Numbered from the stretch's first letter, positions 35,045-45,597 are shown. The stretch: DNA of 64,000 nt from Dongshaea marina (GCF_003072645.1 NZ_CP028897.1:1005658-1069657), one strand, 5' to 3'. The notes: generated from the sequence alone by a model not told the origin. Translations and numbers: made by a program.

Positions 35045-35175
35045 CCCAGAGGCTTTTCATCGGTGCATCACCTTGCAGGCGGGATCTCTCTAAAATCGGG
35101 CCGACTATCCATTTCAGATGATCCAAATCAGAAAATTTGACTTTAACCCTCTGTTTAAAAAGTATTTTTTATACC

Positions 35176-35191
35176 CGGCCTGCTCTTTGCT
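35176..35191 (+). promoter_or_regulatory. Sigma-54 promoter for flhA
   Basis: CGGCCTGCTCTTTGCT has GG (35177-35178) and GC (35189-35190) with a ten-base spacer. A start near 35202 lies 25 bases before the flhA ATG at 35227 and rules out the longer in-frame start at 35137. Confidence 0.7.
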
Positions 35192-35226
35192 TACTAGCTA
35201 TAAATCGTCAGTTTTTGGACCCTGTG

Positions 35227-37332
35227 ATGGCATTACCTCAGGTGTTACAGAAGATTAAACAGACTCGTTTCTCACTGGATCGGGGGCTTGGTACCCCACT
35301 GTTGGTGCTGGCATCTCTGGCGATGGTCACCTTGCCGATGCACCCCTTCCTGCTGGACATTCTGTTTTCATTCAATATCTCTCTGGCCCTGGTGGTGCTG
35401 CTGGTGGCAGTGTATGCCAGAAAACCTCTTGATTTTGCTGCTTTTCCTACCATCTTGCTGGTTGCAACCCTGCTACGTCTTGCGCTCAATGTCGCTTCAA
35501 CCCGAATCGTACTGCTGGATGGCCATACCGGTCCCGGCGCCGCAGGCCAGGTGATCCAGGCCTTTGGCTCCGTGGTGATCGGCGGCAACTATGCGGTTGG
35601 TCTGGTGGTGTTTTTGATCCTGATGATCATCAACTTTGTAGTGGTCACCAAGGGTGCAGGTCGGATCTCCGAAGTGAGTGCCCGATTTACCCTGGATGCG
35701 ATGCCGGGTAAACAGATGGCGATCGATGCGGATCTTAATGCTGGATTAATCAATCAGGATGAAGCCAAGGCGCGGCGTAAGCAAGTGACTGAAGAGGCTG
35801 ATTTTTATGGTTCGATGGATGGTGCCTCAAAGTTTGTAAAAGGCGATGCGATAGCCGGTATCCTGATCCTGTTTATCAATATCATCGGTGGCTTTGTGAT
35901 CGGTGTTGCTCAATATGGACTGACCTTTGCCCAGGCCACCCAGATCTATACCCTGCTGACCATAGGGGATGGGCTGGTCGCCCAGATCCCCTCACTGCTG
36001 CTCTCCATCGCTGCAGCTATCATAGTCACCCGCCAGAATACCGATCAGGACATGGGCAAGGCGATGCTCAGTCAAATGTTTGACAACCCACGCTCGCTGA
36101 TTATCGCCGCAGCCGTGCTGCTGATCATGGGGCTGGTTCCAGGAATGCCACACTTTTCGTTTCTGACCCTGGCGGTGATTGCCGGAGTGGGAAGCTGGCT
36201 TCTGGTGCGCCATCGCAAGGCGGCCCTTGAAAAGCATACAGAGCTTGCACAGAGTGGTGAGGCTCCCGAGCAGGCGAAAATTGAGCATAAAGATCTCAGC
36301 TGGGATGACGTGATGCCGGTCGATGTGATCGGCCTTGAGGTCGGCTATCGCCTGATCTCCATGGTCGACAGGACCCAGGGGGGCGATCTTCTGGATCGGA
36401 TCAAGGGGGTTCGTAAAAAGCTGTCTCAGGAGCTGGGTTTTTTGATCCCGCCGGTGCATATCCGGGACAATCTTGATCTCTCTCCCAATTGTTATCAGAT
36501 CTCCCTGATGGGGGTTTCAAGTGGGGATGCTGAGGTTTATTCTGACAAGGAGCTTGCGATCAATCCGGGTCAGGTGTTTGGTCAGGTTCAGGGTATAGAG
36601 ACTAAGGAGCCGGCATTTGGTCTGGATGCCATTTGGGTTGCCGAAGAGCAGCGAGAGCATGCTCAGGCGATGGGCTATACGGTGGTGGATGCCTCAACTG
36701 TGATCGCAACTCACCTGAGCCAGCTGCTGGTCAATCATGCGTCCAGTTTGCTCGGTTATGAAGAGGTGCAAAACCTACTGGATATGACAGCTAAAACTCA
36801 TCCTAAGTTGGTGGAAGGCTTTATTCCTGAGGTGTTACAGCTTGGGGTATTGGCTAAAGTTCTGCAGTCCCTACTCGATGAAGGAGTGCCGATTCGTGAC
36901 ATGCGAACCATACTGCAGACCCTGAGTGAGTATGCGAGCAAGACCCAGGACCCAGAGATCCTGGTGGCGGCTTGCAGGATCAGCTTACGTCGGCTGATTG
37001 TTCAGGAGATTGCCGGGATTGAACCTGAGCTGCCGGTGATCACCCTGTCTCCTGAGCTTGAACAGATCTTGCATAGCTCGCTACAGGCCGGCGGGGCTGG
37101 AGGGGCCGGAATTGAGCCCGGATTGGCAGAGCGGATGCAGCACTCTTTGACCGAGGCGGTTCAGGAGCAGGAGCTGCAGGGATCTCCGGCGATACTCCTC
37201 ACTTCCGGGGTGTTGCGTACCACTTTGGCGAAGTTTGTGAAAAATACGATACCCAGCCTGCGTGTGCTAGCATACCAGGAGGTGCCTGATGATCGGCAGA
37301 TCCGTATCGTAAGTTCGGTTGGACAACAGTAA
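35227..37332 (+). CDS. flhA: Flagellar export gate protein FlhA
   Basis: A 701-residue protein: an N-terminal half with about eight membrane helices, the conserved cytoplasmic FHIPEP loop (G-R-I-S-E-V-S-A-R-F-T-L-D-A-M-P-G-K-Q) and a large C-terminal cytoplasmic domain that receives chaperone-substrate pairs. The nonamer of the C-domain forms the docking ring below the gate. The start at 35227 follows the sigma-54 site and gives the normal length. Confidence 0.95.
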   Translation: MALPQVLQKIKQTRFSLDRGLGTPLLVLASLAMVTLPMHPFLLDILFSFNISLALVVLLVAVYARKPLDFAAFPTILLVATLLRLALNVASTRIVLLDGHTGPGAAGQVIQAFGSVVIGGNYAVGLVVFLILMIINFVVVTKGAGRISEVSARFTLDAMPGKQMAIDADLNAGLINQDEAKARRKQVTEEADFYGSMDGASKFVKGDAIAGILILFINIIGGFVIGVAQYGLTFAQATQIYTLLTIGDGLVAQIPSLLLSIAAAIIVTRQNTDQDMGKAMLSQMFDNPRSLIIAAAVLLIMGLVPGMPHFSFLTLAVIAGVGSWLLVRHRKAALEKHTELAQSGEAPEQAKIEHKDLSWDDVMPVDVIGLEVGYRLISMVDRTQGGDLLDRIKGVRKKLSQELGFLIPPVHIRDNLDLSPNCYQISLMGVSSGDAEVYSDKELAINPGQVFGQVQGIETKEPAFGLDAIWVAEEQREHAQAMGYTVVDASTVIATHLSQLLVNHASSLLGYEEVQNLLDMTAKTHPKLVEGFIPEVLQLGVLAKVLQSLLDEGVPIRDMRTILQTLSEYASKTQDPEILVAACRISLRRLIVQEIAGIEPELPVITLSPELEQILHSSLQAGGAGGAGIEPGLAERMQHSLTEAVQEQELQGSPAILLTSGVLRTTLAKFVKNTIPSLRVLAYQEVPDDRQIRIVSSVGQQ

Positions 37333-37350
37333 CGGTCTGGAGGCTTATCT

Positions 37351-38702
37351 TTGAAAATAAAGCGATTTTTTGCCAAGGATATGCGAACGGCACTGGCAGA
37401 GGTCAAAGAGGTGCTGGGGCCGGATGCCGTGATCATGTCCAACAAGAAAGCTCGCGGAGGCATTGAGATAGTCGCGGCGGTTGATTATCGCGAGCAGCAG
37501 GCGGCTCAATCAGAGCAACCCCAGATGGGGGGCTCAAAGAGGATTCGGTCAGCCTGTCAGCGGCCCGTCCGGGGGCAGGTCCATCTCTGGGTGAAACGCC
37601 ACTGACTTCAGAGCAAACCCGCAATTTTGCAGATACCCTGGATAAACTTCTGCAGCGCCAGGAGCAATCCCCCCTCGAAGCCCCCAAGTCCCTTGCCGAG
37701 CAACAGCAATGGCATCAGGGCACCAAACACAGTGAGCCTTCCCGAAACAGGAATCGCCAACATAAGGGCAATAGCGGTACTCAGGAGATGAGTGAGATGC
37801 GCCATGAGATCCAGATGATCCGAAAACTGCTGGAGCATCAGGTCTCAGGGCTGATGTGGCAGGAGGTTGAGCGCAGGGAGCCGGTCCGGGCGCTGCTGAT
37901 CAAAGCCCTGGTTAAGGCGGGTTTTTCAGAGAACTTTGCCGATCACCTGATGAGCCAGCTTCCCGAAGGGGAGGATCTGGCGAACAGTTGGGAATCGGTT
38001 CAACATCAGCTGATGACTCAGCTCCCGGAAGGCCATGATGAGATCCTACGTGAGGGCGGGGCGATCGCCTTGCTGGGGCCGACCGGTGTTGGCAAGACCA
38101 CCACCATTGCTAAGCTTGCGGCTGCATTTGGTAAAAAATTTGGAATGGAGCAGGTGGCACTGGTCACCACGGATCACTACCGGATTGGCGCCTTTGAGCA
38201 GCTGCAGACCTACGGCAGGATCATCGGCTGCGTGGTCAAGCAGGCGAAAACCGCCGAGGAGCTTTCCGAGGTTCTCTACCAACTTCGTAATCGGCGGCTG
38301 GTACTGATTGATACGGCGGGGATAGGCCAGCGGGATGTTCGACTCTCTGAGCAGCTGGATACTCTGAGCCGTAACTCCCGGGTGACCATCAAGAATTACC
38401 TGGTGTTATCGGCAACGGCCCAGCGGCGTGTTTTGGAGGAGACTTTTAACCAATTTCACCGGGTACCCATCAGTGGATGTATACTGACAAAACTGGATGA
38501 AAGTTTAACTTTAGGGGATGCCCTGTGTGTCAGTATTCAGCATTCGCTCCCGGTAAGTTACATTACGGATGGCCAGCGAGTGCCAGAAGATATTCAGGCT
38601 GCGAATGCTTTAGAGTTGGTGACAAGAGCAGTCGAGATGGTTGAGCGCTTAGGAGATGATCCCCACTACTGGTGTGGTGATAGCGAGGGATCGACGGTTT
38701 AA
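37351..38702 (+). CDS. flhF: Flagellar SRP-type GTPase FlhF (one apparent frameshift)
   Basis: FlhF of about 450 residues starting at TTG with GGAGG upstream; M-K-I-K-R-F-F-A-K-D-M-R is the typical N-terminus. The NG domain has Walker A G-P-T-G-V-G-K-T-T-T, the T-T-D-H-Y-R-I-G-A motif, D-T-A-G, and T-K-L-D-E. The frame breaks at the six-G run at 37514-37519; a seventh G turns M-G-G-S-K-R into M-G-G-L-K-E-D-S and joins the B domain to the rest. FlhF recruits the first basal-body parts to the pole. As written, the first frame ends at 37605. Confidence 0.9.
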
Positions 38703-38728
38703 ATTGGATTTTCAGGTGACTAATACAG

Positions 38729-39574
38729 ATGCAAAAAAAGAAGCAAGTCAAAGTCATAGCCGTCACAGGGGGAAAGGGGGGCGTTGGTAAAACCAGTGTG
38801 ACCCTTAATATGGCGATCGCCATGGCATCACAGGGTGTTCGGGTGATGGTATTGGATGCGGACCTCGGACTGGCCAATGTGGATGTGATGCTTGGGGTAC
38901 GGGCAAAACACAACCTGTCTCATGTCCTGTCCGGTGAGTGCTCACTGGATGAGATTATCGTGCATGGTCCACAAGGGGTGATGATTATTCCTGCAACCTC
39001 AGGAACCCAATCCATGGTCGAACTCTCGCCTGCGGAGCATGGTGGCCTCATCCGCGCCTTCAGCGAGATGGAGACCCCGATCGATGTATTGCTGGTCGAT
39101 ACCGCAGCCGGTATATCGGACATGGTGCTGAGCTTTGCCAAGGCGGCTCAGGATGTATTGATGGTAGTCTGTGATGAGCCGACATCCATTACCGATGCCT
39201 ATGCATTGATTAAGATCCTGACCCGGGAATATGGCCTGTACCGCTTCCGGGTGGTGGTGAATATGGTGCGCAGCCTGCGTGAGGGGCAGGATGTGTTCAG
39301 CAAACTCACCCGGGTGACCGACCGTTTTTTAGATGTCACATTGGAGCTGGTGGCCTGTATTCCGTTTGATAATAATGTTCGCCAATCGATTCGCAAGCAA
39401 AAGGCGATCATTGAGGCGTTTCCTAAGTCACCTGCGTCTCTGGCGGTTCGCGCGTTAGCGGATAAGGCTTGTTTGTGGCCGGTTCCTTCTCAGCCGGGGG
39501 GACACCTGGAGTTTTTTATCGAGAGCCTGCTGAACAAACCCCAAGAGATCAAGGAAGAGGATACGAGTGAGTAA
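38729..39574 (+). CDS. flhG: Flagellar number regulator FlhG/FleN
   Basis: A 281-residue MinD/ParA-type ATPase with the deviant Walker A motif G-G-K-G-G-V-G-K-T, the L-D-A-D-L-G-L-A-N switch region and D-T-A-A-G-I-S. It limits flagella to one per pole by countering FlhF and restraining FlrA/FleQ. It overlaps fliA by eight bases. Confidence 0.94.
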   Translation: MQKKKQVKVIAVTGGKGGVGKTSVTLNMAIAMASQGVRVMVLDADLGLANVDVMLGVRAKHNLSHVLSGECSLDEIIVHGPQGVMIIPATSGTQSMVELSPAEHGGLIRAFSEMETPIDVLLVDTAAGISDMVLSFAKAAQDVLMVVCDEPTSITDAYALIKILTREYGLYRFRVVVNMVRSLREGQDVFSKLTRVTDRFLDVTLELVACIPFDNNVRQSIRKQKAIIEAFPKSPASLAVRALADKACLWPVPSQPGGHLEFFIESLLNKPQEIKEEDTSE

Positions 39575-40286
39575 GTCTCAGGCCTACAGTAACCAGCGGG
39601 ATGCTCATCAACTGGTTGAGGAGCATGGCTTGCTGGTAAGGCGAATCGCCCAGCATCTGATGGCTCGGTTGCCACCCAGTGTTCAGCTTGAGGATCTCAT
39701 CCAGGCGGGAATGATTGGCCTGCTGGAGGCGGCGCGTAACTTTGATGGGAGTAAGGGCGCGAGTTTTGAAACCTACGCCGGGATCCGGATTCGCGGAGCC
39801 ATGCTCGATGAGATCCGCAGGGGGGACTGGGTGCCGCGCTCGGTGCATAAAAATAGCCGCCGGATCACCGAGGCGATCGAGGCGGTTGAAAAAGAGCAAA
39901 GCCGGGATGCCCGGGATAAAGAGATTGCAGAAAAAATGGGGATAGCGGTCGACGATTATCACACAATGTTGAGTGATGTGTCGTCGGGGCGACTACTGGG
40001 AATCGAAGATCTCGGAGTGAGCGAAGATATTCTCAGTAACGAAGCTCAACGCAAGGCCAATCAACCTCTGGAGGGAGTGGAGGCCAATCAGTTTCAACAG
40101 GTGTTGGCACAGCAGATTGCAGCACTTCCCGAGCGGGAGGCTCTGGTGCTATCGCTCTACTACGATGAGGAGCTGAACCTTCGTGAGATAGGGGAGGTGC
40201 TCAGTGTGAGCGAGTCTCGGGTGAGTCAGATCCACAGTCAGGCGATGCATCGCCTGAGAGCCAGAATGCAGGATTGGTTAGGCTAA
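39567..40286 (+). CDS. fliA: Flagellar sigma factor FliA (sigma-28)
   Basis: A 239-residue group 3 sigma factor. Region 2 has D-L-I-Q-A-G-M-I-G-L-L-E-A-A and R-G-A-M-L-D-E-I-R; region 4 has L-R-E-I-G-E-V-L-S-V-S-E-S-R-V-S-Q-I-H. It transcribes late genes such as flagellin, stator and chemoreceptor genes. No anti-sigma flgM lies in the window. Confidence 0.95.
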   Translation: MSKSQAYSNQRDAHQLVEEHGLLVRRIAQHLMARLPPSVQLEDLIQAGMIGLLEAARNFDGSKGASFETYAGIRIRGAMLDEIRRGDWVPRSVHKNSRRITEAIEAVEKEQSRDARDKEIAEKMGIAVDDYHTMLSDVSSGRLLGIEDLGVSEDILSNEAQRKANQPLEGVEANQFQQVLAQQIAALPEREALVLSLYYDEELNLREIGEVLSVSESRVSQIHSQAMHRLRARMQDWLG

Positions 40287-40410
40287 CATTCGATTAGTGT
40301 TTACCTAACATTTTGGAAAATTTGTCGATTTAGTAGTGCTTATTGAGTGTCGTGTTATTCTTAAGATGAGAATATGGGGATAACCTTGGAGCTGTATCTA
40401 GGAGGGAGCT

Positions 40411-40794
40411 TTGGATAAGAATATGAAAATCCTCGTGGTTGATGATTTCTCCACTATGCGTCGAATCATCAAAAACCTGCTTAGGGACCTTGGATTCAAT
40501 AATACCCACGAAGCGGATGATGGAAGCACCGCGCTGCCTATGCTTAAGGGTGGGGATTATGAATTTGTTGTGACCGATTGGAATATGCCTGGTATGCAGG
40601 GGATCGATCTGCTTAAGGCGATTCGCGCCGATGACGATCTCAAGCACCTGCCGGTTCTGATGGTAACAGCAGAAGCCAAGCGTGAACAGATCATTGAAGC
40701 AGCTCAGGCGGGCGTCAATGGCTACATCGTCAAGCCGTTCACTGCAGCAACTCTAAAGGAAAAGCTGGATAAGATTTTCGAACGACTCGGCTAA
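40411..40794 (+). CDS. cheY: Chemotaxis response regulator CheY
   Basis: A single-domain receiver of 127 residues with V-V-D-D-F-S, the phospho-acceptor Asp in V-T-D-W-N-M-P-G (near residue 61), T/S and K-P-F motifs. The TTG at 40411 is chosen because AGGAGG is seven bases upstream and the peptide D-K-N-M-K-I-L matches close relatives; the ATG four codons later is an alternative. CheY-P binds FliM to change rotation. Confidence 0.94.
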   Translation: MDKNMKILVVDDFSTMRRIIKNLLRDLGFNNTHEADDGSTALPMLKGGDYEFVVTDWNMPGMQGIDLLKAIRADDDLKHLPVLMVTAEAKREQIIEAAQAGVNGYIVKPFTAATLKEKLDKIFERLG

Positions 40795-40806
40795 CTGGAG
40801 TGGCCT

Positions 40807-41550
40807 ATGATGGCGAAAAAGGATGCGCTGATTACTGTGGAGCAGGCGAAGGAGATCGTCGCGCTTCTTGAGGCCGGCGATCAGGATGGCGCCGAGAGCC
40901 TGTTGGCTGATATTTGCGTACCCAACGCAAGTCAACTGTTTGATAAGGTGGGCCAGTTAACCCGCCAACTTCACGATTCACTTCAGGAGTTTAAGCTCGA
41001 TCCCCGCCTTCCTGATTTGGCAAGTCAGGATATCCCTGATGCACGAGAGCGTCTTAACTATGTGATTGAGATGACGGATAAAGCCGCCAATCGCACCATG
41101 GATGCAGTCGATGCCAGCTTGCCACTGGCTGAAAAACTCAATGATAGCATTGTTAAAGTGAAACCCAGCTGGCGTGCGTTGATGGGCCGGGACCTGAGTG
41201 TGGGTCAATTTAAGGAGCTCTGCTACCAGCTGGATGAGTTTATTGAGTCGAGTGAAGCTGATGCCAGTCAGCTCAAAGAGCTTTTAACTGAGATCCTGAT
41301 GGCGCAGGATTTCCAGGACTTGACCGGACAAACCATTCGCAAGGTGATCACTCTGGTAGGAGAGGTCGAAGATAAGCTGGTTGAGATGTTAACCGTGTTT
41401 GGCCATACCATCACTGAAGATGAGAAGGCTGAGAAACAGGCTCAATCAAGTGGCATCGAGGCAGAAGGTCCTATAATAGACAAGAGTCGTGAAGATGTCG
41501 TCTCCGGTCAGGATGATGTGGATGACCTGTTATCCAGCCTAGGATTCTAA
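40807..41550 (+). CDS. cheZ: CheY-P phosphatase CheZ
   Basis: A 247-residue helical protein. The active-site region D-F-Q-D-L-T-G-Q-T-I near residue 165 carries the Asp and Gln needed for dephosphorylation, and the last residues D-D-V-D-D-L-L-S-S-L-G-F form the CheY-binding tail. It lies 12 bases after cheY and 12 before cheA. Confidence 0.93.
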   Translation: MMAKKDALITVEQAKEIVALLEAGDQDGAESLLADICVPNASQLFDKVGQLTRQLHDSLQEFKLDPRLPDLASQDIPDARERLNYVIEMTDKAANRTMDAVDASLPLAEKLNDSIVKVKPSWRALMGRDLSVGQFKELCYQLDEFIESSEADASQLKELLTEILMAQDFQDLTGQTIRKVITLVGEVEDKLVEMLTVFGHTITEDEKAEKQAQSSGIEAEGPIIDKSREDVVSGQDDVDDLLSSLGF

Positions 41551-41562
41551 GGGAGTTAGGGC

Positions 41563-43698
41563 ATGAGTTTTGAACTTGATGAAGATATCCTACAGGACTT
41601 TTTAATTGAAGCGGGTGAAATCCTGGAGCTGCTGTCAGAGCAGCTGGTGGAGATGGAAAAAACCCCTGAAGATCAAGAGTTGCTGAATGCGATCTTTCGC
41701 GGATTCCATACCGTTAAGGGTGGAGCCGGGTTTCTATCTCTCAATGCCCTGGTTGATGCCTGTCATGGTGCAGAAAATGTGTTTGACTGTCTGCGCAACG
41801 GACAGCGTGCCGTTACTCCCGAGTTGATGGATGTCATCTTACAGGCTTTGGATACGGTCAACGAGATGTTTGCCCTGGTGCAAAATCGCGAAGAGCCTGA
41901 GCCTGCAGACCCTGAGCTTTTGGAAGCTTTGCACCGCTTAAGTAAGCCTGAGTCTGCGGATGAAGCTGCACCCGCTGCAGCCGAAGAGGCCCCTGCTGCC
42001 GCTGCGGAGCCTGCGCCTGAACCTGCCGTTCCCGAACCCACTCCTGAAGCACCCGCAGCTGATGCGTCGGGAGGCATTGACGAAATCACCGATGAAGAGT
42101 TTGAAGGCCTGCTTGATGAGCTCCATGGTGGTGGAGCTAAGCCTGCGGCAGCGCCGCCTCCTGCAGATGATACAGGAGACGATATTACCGATGATGAGTT
42201 TGAGGCTCTGCTCGATCAGCTCCAGGGTGATGGGAAAGGAGCAGCAGCTGAGCCAGCGGCCAGCCCCGCAACTCCAGCAGCGCCACAAGGGGGCTCAGAC
42301 GATACGATCAATGACGATGAGTTTGATCAGCTGCTCGATGATCTGCATGGCAAGGGTAAGGGGGCTACAGCTACCGCTGCACCTAAGGCAGAAGCACCCA
42401 AGCCAGAGCCTAAACCTGAACCCGCTCCGGCTCCTAAGCCTGCGGCGGCAAAACCTGCACCAGCAAAACCTGCGGCGAAAGAGCCTGCGAAGGATAAAGC
42501 GCCGGCCAAGCCTGCGCCGCAACCTGAGGCCACGGTTCGGGTTGATACCAGCACCCTTGATGAGATCATGAACATGGTCGGTGAGTTGGTGTTGGTTCGA
42601 AACCGCCTGGTGAGCCTTGGCATCGCCAGTAATGATGAAGAGATGTCTAAGGCGGTTGCCAATCTTGATGTAGTCACGGCGGACCTTCAGGGCGCGGTGA
42701 TGAAGACTCGGATGCAACCGATCAAGAAGGTGTTTGGTCGTTTCCCCCGGGTTGTCCGGGATCTGGCGCGCAGCCTCAAGAAAGAGATCGCCCTGGTGAT
42801 GGAGGGCGAAGAGACGGATCTGGATAAGAACCTGGTAGAGGCTCTGGCCGATCCCATGGTTCACCTGGTACGAAACTCCTGCGACCATGGTGTGGAGCTG
42901 CCGGAAATTCGTGAGAAGGCAGGCAAGCCCCGTCAGGGTACGATCAAGCTTGGCGCCTCTCAGGAAGGGGATCACATCCTGTTGGTGATTGAGGATGATG
43001 GTGCGGGTATGGATGCCGAGAAGCTCAAATCTATTGCGATAGAGCGTGGGGTCCTGGACGCGGACTCGGCGGCGCGCCTGAGTGACTCAGAGGCCTATAA
43101 CCTGATCTTTGCTCCCGGTTTCTCGACCAAGGTGGAGATCTCAGATATCTCCGGGCGTGGGGTTGGAATGGATGTGGTCAAGACAGGGATCACCCAGCTC
43201 AATGGATCGATCCATATCGATTCGACCCTGGGGAAAGGAACCCGCCTTGAAATCAAGGTGCCGTTGACCCTGGCTATTTTGCCGACCCTGATGATTCAGG
43301 TTGGAGAGCAGGTGTTTGCACTACCCCTGACCAATGTCAGCGAGATCTTTAACCTGGATCTGGGTAAAACCAATGTGGTCGACGGACAGTTGACCATTAT
43401 TGTTCGTGATAAGGCGATTCCACTGTTCTATCTGCATGAATGGTTGATTCGAGATCGCAGCAAGTATGTTGTCAACAGAGAAAAAGGCTATGTGGTGATC
43501 GTCCAGGTTGGGACACAGCTCATCGGCTTTGTGGTTGATAGCATGATTGGCCAGGAAGAGGTGGTGATCAAGCCGCTGGATGGTTTGTTACAGCGCAGAA
43601 CCGAAGGTATGGCCGGGGCAACCATCACCAGTGACGGCGGGATAGCATTGATTCTTGATGTGCCAAGCTTGCTCAAGGCAAATGCTCGCAAAGGATGA
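41563..43698 (+). CDS. cheA: Chemotaxis histidine kinase CheA
   Basis: A 711-residue CheA. P1 has the phospho-His in F-H-T-V-K-G-G-A-G-F (near residue 49). A Pro/Ala-rich linker of about 200 residues holds three copies of a short acidic motif, roughly D-D/E-x-I-x-D-D/E-E-F-x-x-L-L-D-x-L, near residues 173, 206 and 246. P3 to P5 follow, with D-P-M-V-H-L-V-R-N-S-C-D-H-G and G-R-G-V-G-M-D-V-V in the ATPase domain and a CheW-like C-terminus. In vibrios the linker motif region (LID) binds ParP at the cell pole, and parP is present downstream here. Confidence 0.94.
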   Translation: MSFELDEDILQDFLIEAGEILELLSEQLVEMEKTPEDQELLNAIFRGFHTVKGGAGFLSLNALVDACHGAENVFDCLRNGQRAVTPELMDVILQALDTVNEMFALVQNREEPEPADPELLEALHRLSKPESADEAAPAAAEEAPAAAAEPAPEPAVPEPTPEAPAADASGGIDEITDEEFEGLLDELHGGGAKPAAAPPPADDTGDDITDDEFEALLDQLQGDGKGAAAEPAASPATPAAPQGGSDDTINDDEFDQLLDDLHGKGKGATATAAPKAEAPKPEPKPEPAPAPKPAAAKPAPAKPAAKEPAKDKAPAKPAPQPEATVRVDTSTLDEIMNMVGELVLVRNRLVSLGIASNDEEMSKAVANLDVVTADLQGAVMKTRMQPIKKVFGRFPRVVRDLARSLKKEIALVMEGEETDLDKNLVEALADPMVHLVRNSCDHGVELPEIREKAGKPRQGTIKLGASQEGDHILLVIEDDGAGMDAEKLKSIAIERGVLDADSAARLSDSEAYNLIFAPGFSTKVEISDISGRGVGMDVVKTGITQLNGSIHIDSTLGKGTRLEIKVPLTLAILPTLMIQVGEQVFALPLTNVSEIFNLDLGKTNVVDGQLTIIVRDKAIPLFYLHEWLIRDRSKYVVNREKGYVVIVQVGTQLIGFVVDSMIGQEEVVIKPLDGLLQRRTEGMAGATITSDGGIALILDVPSLLKANARKG

Positions 43699-43730
43699 TC
43701 CACAGTAATTCAACATAGAGATGGTGGACA

Positions 43731-44855
43731 ATGACGATCAAGGTACTGGTAGTTGATGATTCAAGCTTCTTTCGGCGTCGGGTCCAGGAGATCATTGAGG
43801 GAGAGCCATCTCTTAGCGTGATCGGAACGGCTAAAAATGGTCAGGAAGCGGTCGATATGGTTGCCAAGCTTCGCCCGGATGTTGTGACCATGGACATCGA
43901 GATGCCGGTGATGGATGGGATCACCGCGGTAAAACTTATTATGGAGAAGACTCCGACTCCGATCCTGATGTTTTCTTCTCTGACCCATGAGGGGGCCAAG
44001 GCAACCCTTGATGCACTCGAGGCCGGGGCCCTGGACTTTCTTCCCAAGAAATTTGAAGATATCGCCAAAGATCGCGATGAGGCGACCCGTCAGCTGCAGT
44101 CCAGAGTAAAAGCGATTGCCCGGCGCCCGGTTTCTGCGCTGCGTCGTCCGGCTCCAAGACCCGCGGCTCCCGCAGCACCAACCAGCCCGACTGCTCCAGC
44201 TGCTCCCACAACCACAGCACCAGCTCAGCCTGCGGCTCGTCCGGCGCCAGCTGCTGAAGCAAGGTTTAAAAAAAGCGGCAAACAGTACAACCTGCTGGCG
44301 ATTGGTACTTCCACCGGAGGGCCGGTTGCCCTGCAAACCGTATTGACTGAGCTTCCTGCGAATTTTCCCTATCCGATTCTATTGATCCAGCATATGCCTT
44401 CGACCTTTACTCCGGCCTTTGCTGCCAGGCTCAATGGCCTGTGCAAGATCAGTGTGAAAGAGGCTCAGGATGGAGATATCTTGCGTCCGGGGTGTGCTTA
44501 TCTTGCTCCCGGGGGCAAGCAGATGTTGGTTGAAGGGCGCGGCAATAGTGCCAAGCTCAAGGTGGTGGATGGTAATGACAAGGTCAATTATAAGCCCTGT
44601 GTGGATATTACCTTTGCTTCTGCTGCCAAGAGCCATGGAGGGAAGGTTCTGGCAATCGTTCTGACCGGGATGGGAGCGGATGGTTGTGATGGTGCTCGCT
44701 TGCTAAAAGAGCAGGGGGCCACCATCTGGGCTCAGGATGAGCAGAGCTGTGTGGTGTATGGTATGCCACAGGCGGTTGCTAGGGCTGGTATCGCTAGTGA
44801 GTCACTTCCCCTGAACCGGGTCGCACAACGTATCAATGTTGAAATAGGATGTTAA
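43731..44855 (+). CDS. cheB: Chemotaxis methylesterase/deamidase CheB
   Basis: A 374-residue protein with a receiver domain ([18 protein letters not shown]) and a methylesterase domain with catalytic Ser in G-T-S-T-G-G-P, His in Q-H-M-P and Asp in T-G-M-G-A-D-G. A 55-residue Pro/Ala linker joins them. It removes methyl groups from chemoreceptors to adapt signalling. Confidence 0.94.
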   Translation: MTIKVLVVDDSSFFRRRVQEIIEGEPSLSVIGTAKNGQEAVDMVAKLRPDVVTMDIEMPVMDGITAVKLIMEKTPTPILMFSSLTHEGAKATLDALEAGALDFLPKKFEDIAKDRDEATRQLQSRVKAIARRPVSALRRPAPRPAAPAAPTSPTAPAAPTTTAPAQPAARPAPAAEARFKKSGKQYNLLAIGTSTGGPVALQTVLTELPANFPYPILLIQHMPSTFTPAFAARLNGLCKISVKEAQDGDILRPGCAYLAPGGKQMLVEGRGNSAKLKVVDGNDKVNYKPCVDITFASAAKSHGGKVLAIVLTGMGADGCDGARLLKEQGATIWAQDEQSCVVYGMPQAVARAGIASESLPLNRVAQRINVEIGC

Positions 44856-44858
44856 CTC

Positions 44859-45593
44859 ATGGGGCTGCTGGGACTGGCCATTGCGATCGCCTGTATCCTG
44901 GTCGCCCAGCTTCTCAGTGGCGGCTCACTGCTTGCGCTTATCGATTTTCCTGCCTTTTTGATTGTGTTCGGTGGCACCATGGGTGCCATCATTCTCCAGA
45001 CGCCTTTGAGTGCGCTGCGGATCGCCCTGCTTCAGCTTGCATGGGTGGTTAATCCACCAAAGAGCCAGTTACTCAACCAGGCAGAACGCTTTGAGAAATG
45101 GTCGATGTCGGCGCGTCAATATGGCTTATTGGCGCTGGAGGACTTGTCTGATGATGAGCCCTGTGAGTTTACCAAGATGGGGCTTAACCTGCTGGTTGAT
45201 GGCACAGATAGCGATCATATCAAGCAGCTACTCGAGACAGAGATCGATATAGAGCAGGAGAAGCTTGAGCAGGGAGCTAAAGTTTACGAGGCTATGGGAG
45301 GCTATAGCCCAACCATCGGCATTATCGGTGCAGTCCTTGGGCTGATCCAGGCGATGGCTCACCTGGATAACCCCAGCGAGCTTGGAGAAGGGATCGCGGT
45401 TGCTTTTGTGGCTACTATTTATGGCGTGGGTTTTGCTAATCTTTTGTACCTGCCAATCTCCAATAAACTGCGGGCGATGCATTATCAAATCTATCTTTAC
45501 CAGGAGCTGACGATGCAGGGGCTTTTGGCGATCGCAAGTGGAGAGAGCGGATTACAGCTGAGACACAGGTTCCAGGTCTATCTCAGGGAGTAG
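44859..45593 (+). CDS. motC: Stator protein MotC (MotA-like)
   Basis: A 244-residue MotA/TolQ/ExbB-family protein with four membrane helices; the C-terminal pair holds the conserved G-G-Y-S-P-T-I-G-I-I-G-A-V-L-G-L stretch. It sits between cheB and a MotB-like gene, as motC-motD does in Pseudomonas. It would form the ion channel with MotD. Whether H+ or Na+ is used cannot be told from the sequence. Confidence 0.87.
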   Translation: MGLLGLAIAIACILVAQLLSGGSLLALIDFPAFLIVFGGTMGAIILQTPLSALRIALLQLAWVVNPPKSQLLNQAERFEKWSMSARQYGLLALEDLSDDEPCEFTKMGLNLLVDGTDSDHIKQLLETEIDIEQEKLEQGAKVYEAMGGYSPTIGIIGAVLGLIQAMAHLDNPSELGEGIAVAFVATIYGVGFANLLYLPISNKLRAMHYQIYLYQELTMQGLLAIASGESGLQLRHRFQVYLRE

Positions 45594-45597
45594 TTGG

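Noticed and set aside
35137-35226. Longer FlhA N-terminus from an upstream ATG
   Set aside because: It would start upstream of the sigma-54 promoter at 35176 and adds residues not seen in the family.
41763-42975. Long frames on the minus strand and in other plus-strand frames across cheA
   Set aside because: These mirror the Pro/Ala/Glu-rich linker and GC-rich codons of cheA; they show no ribosome sites or family features.
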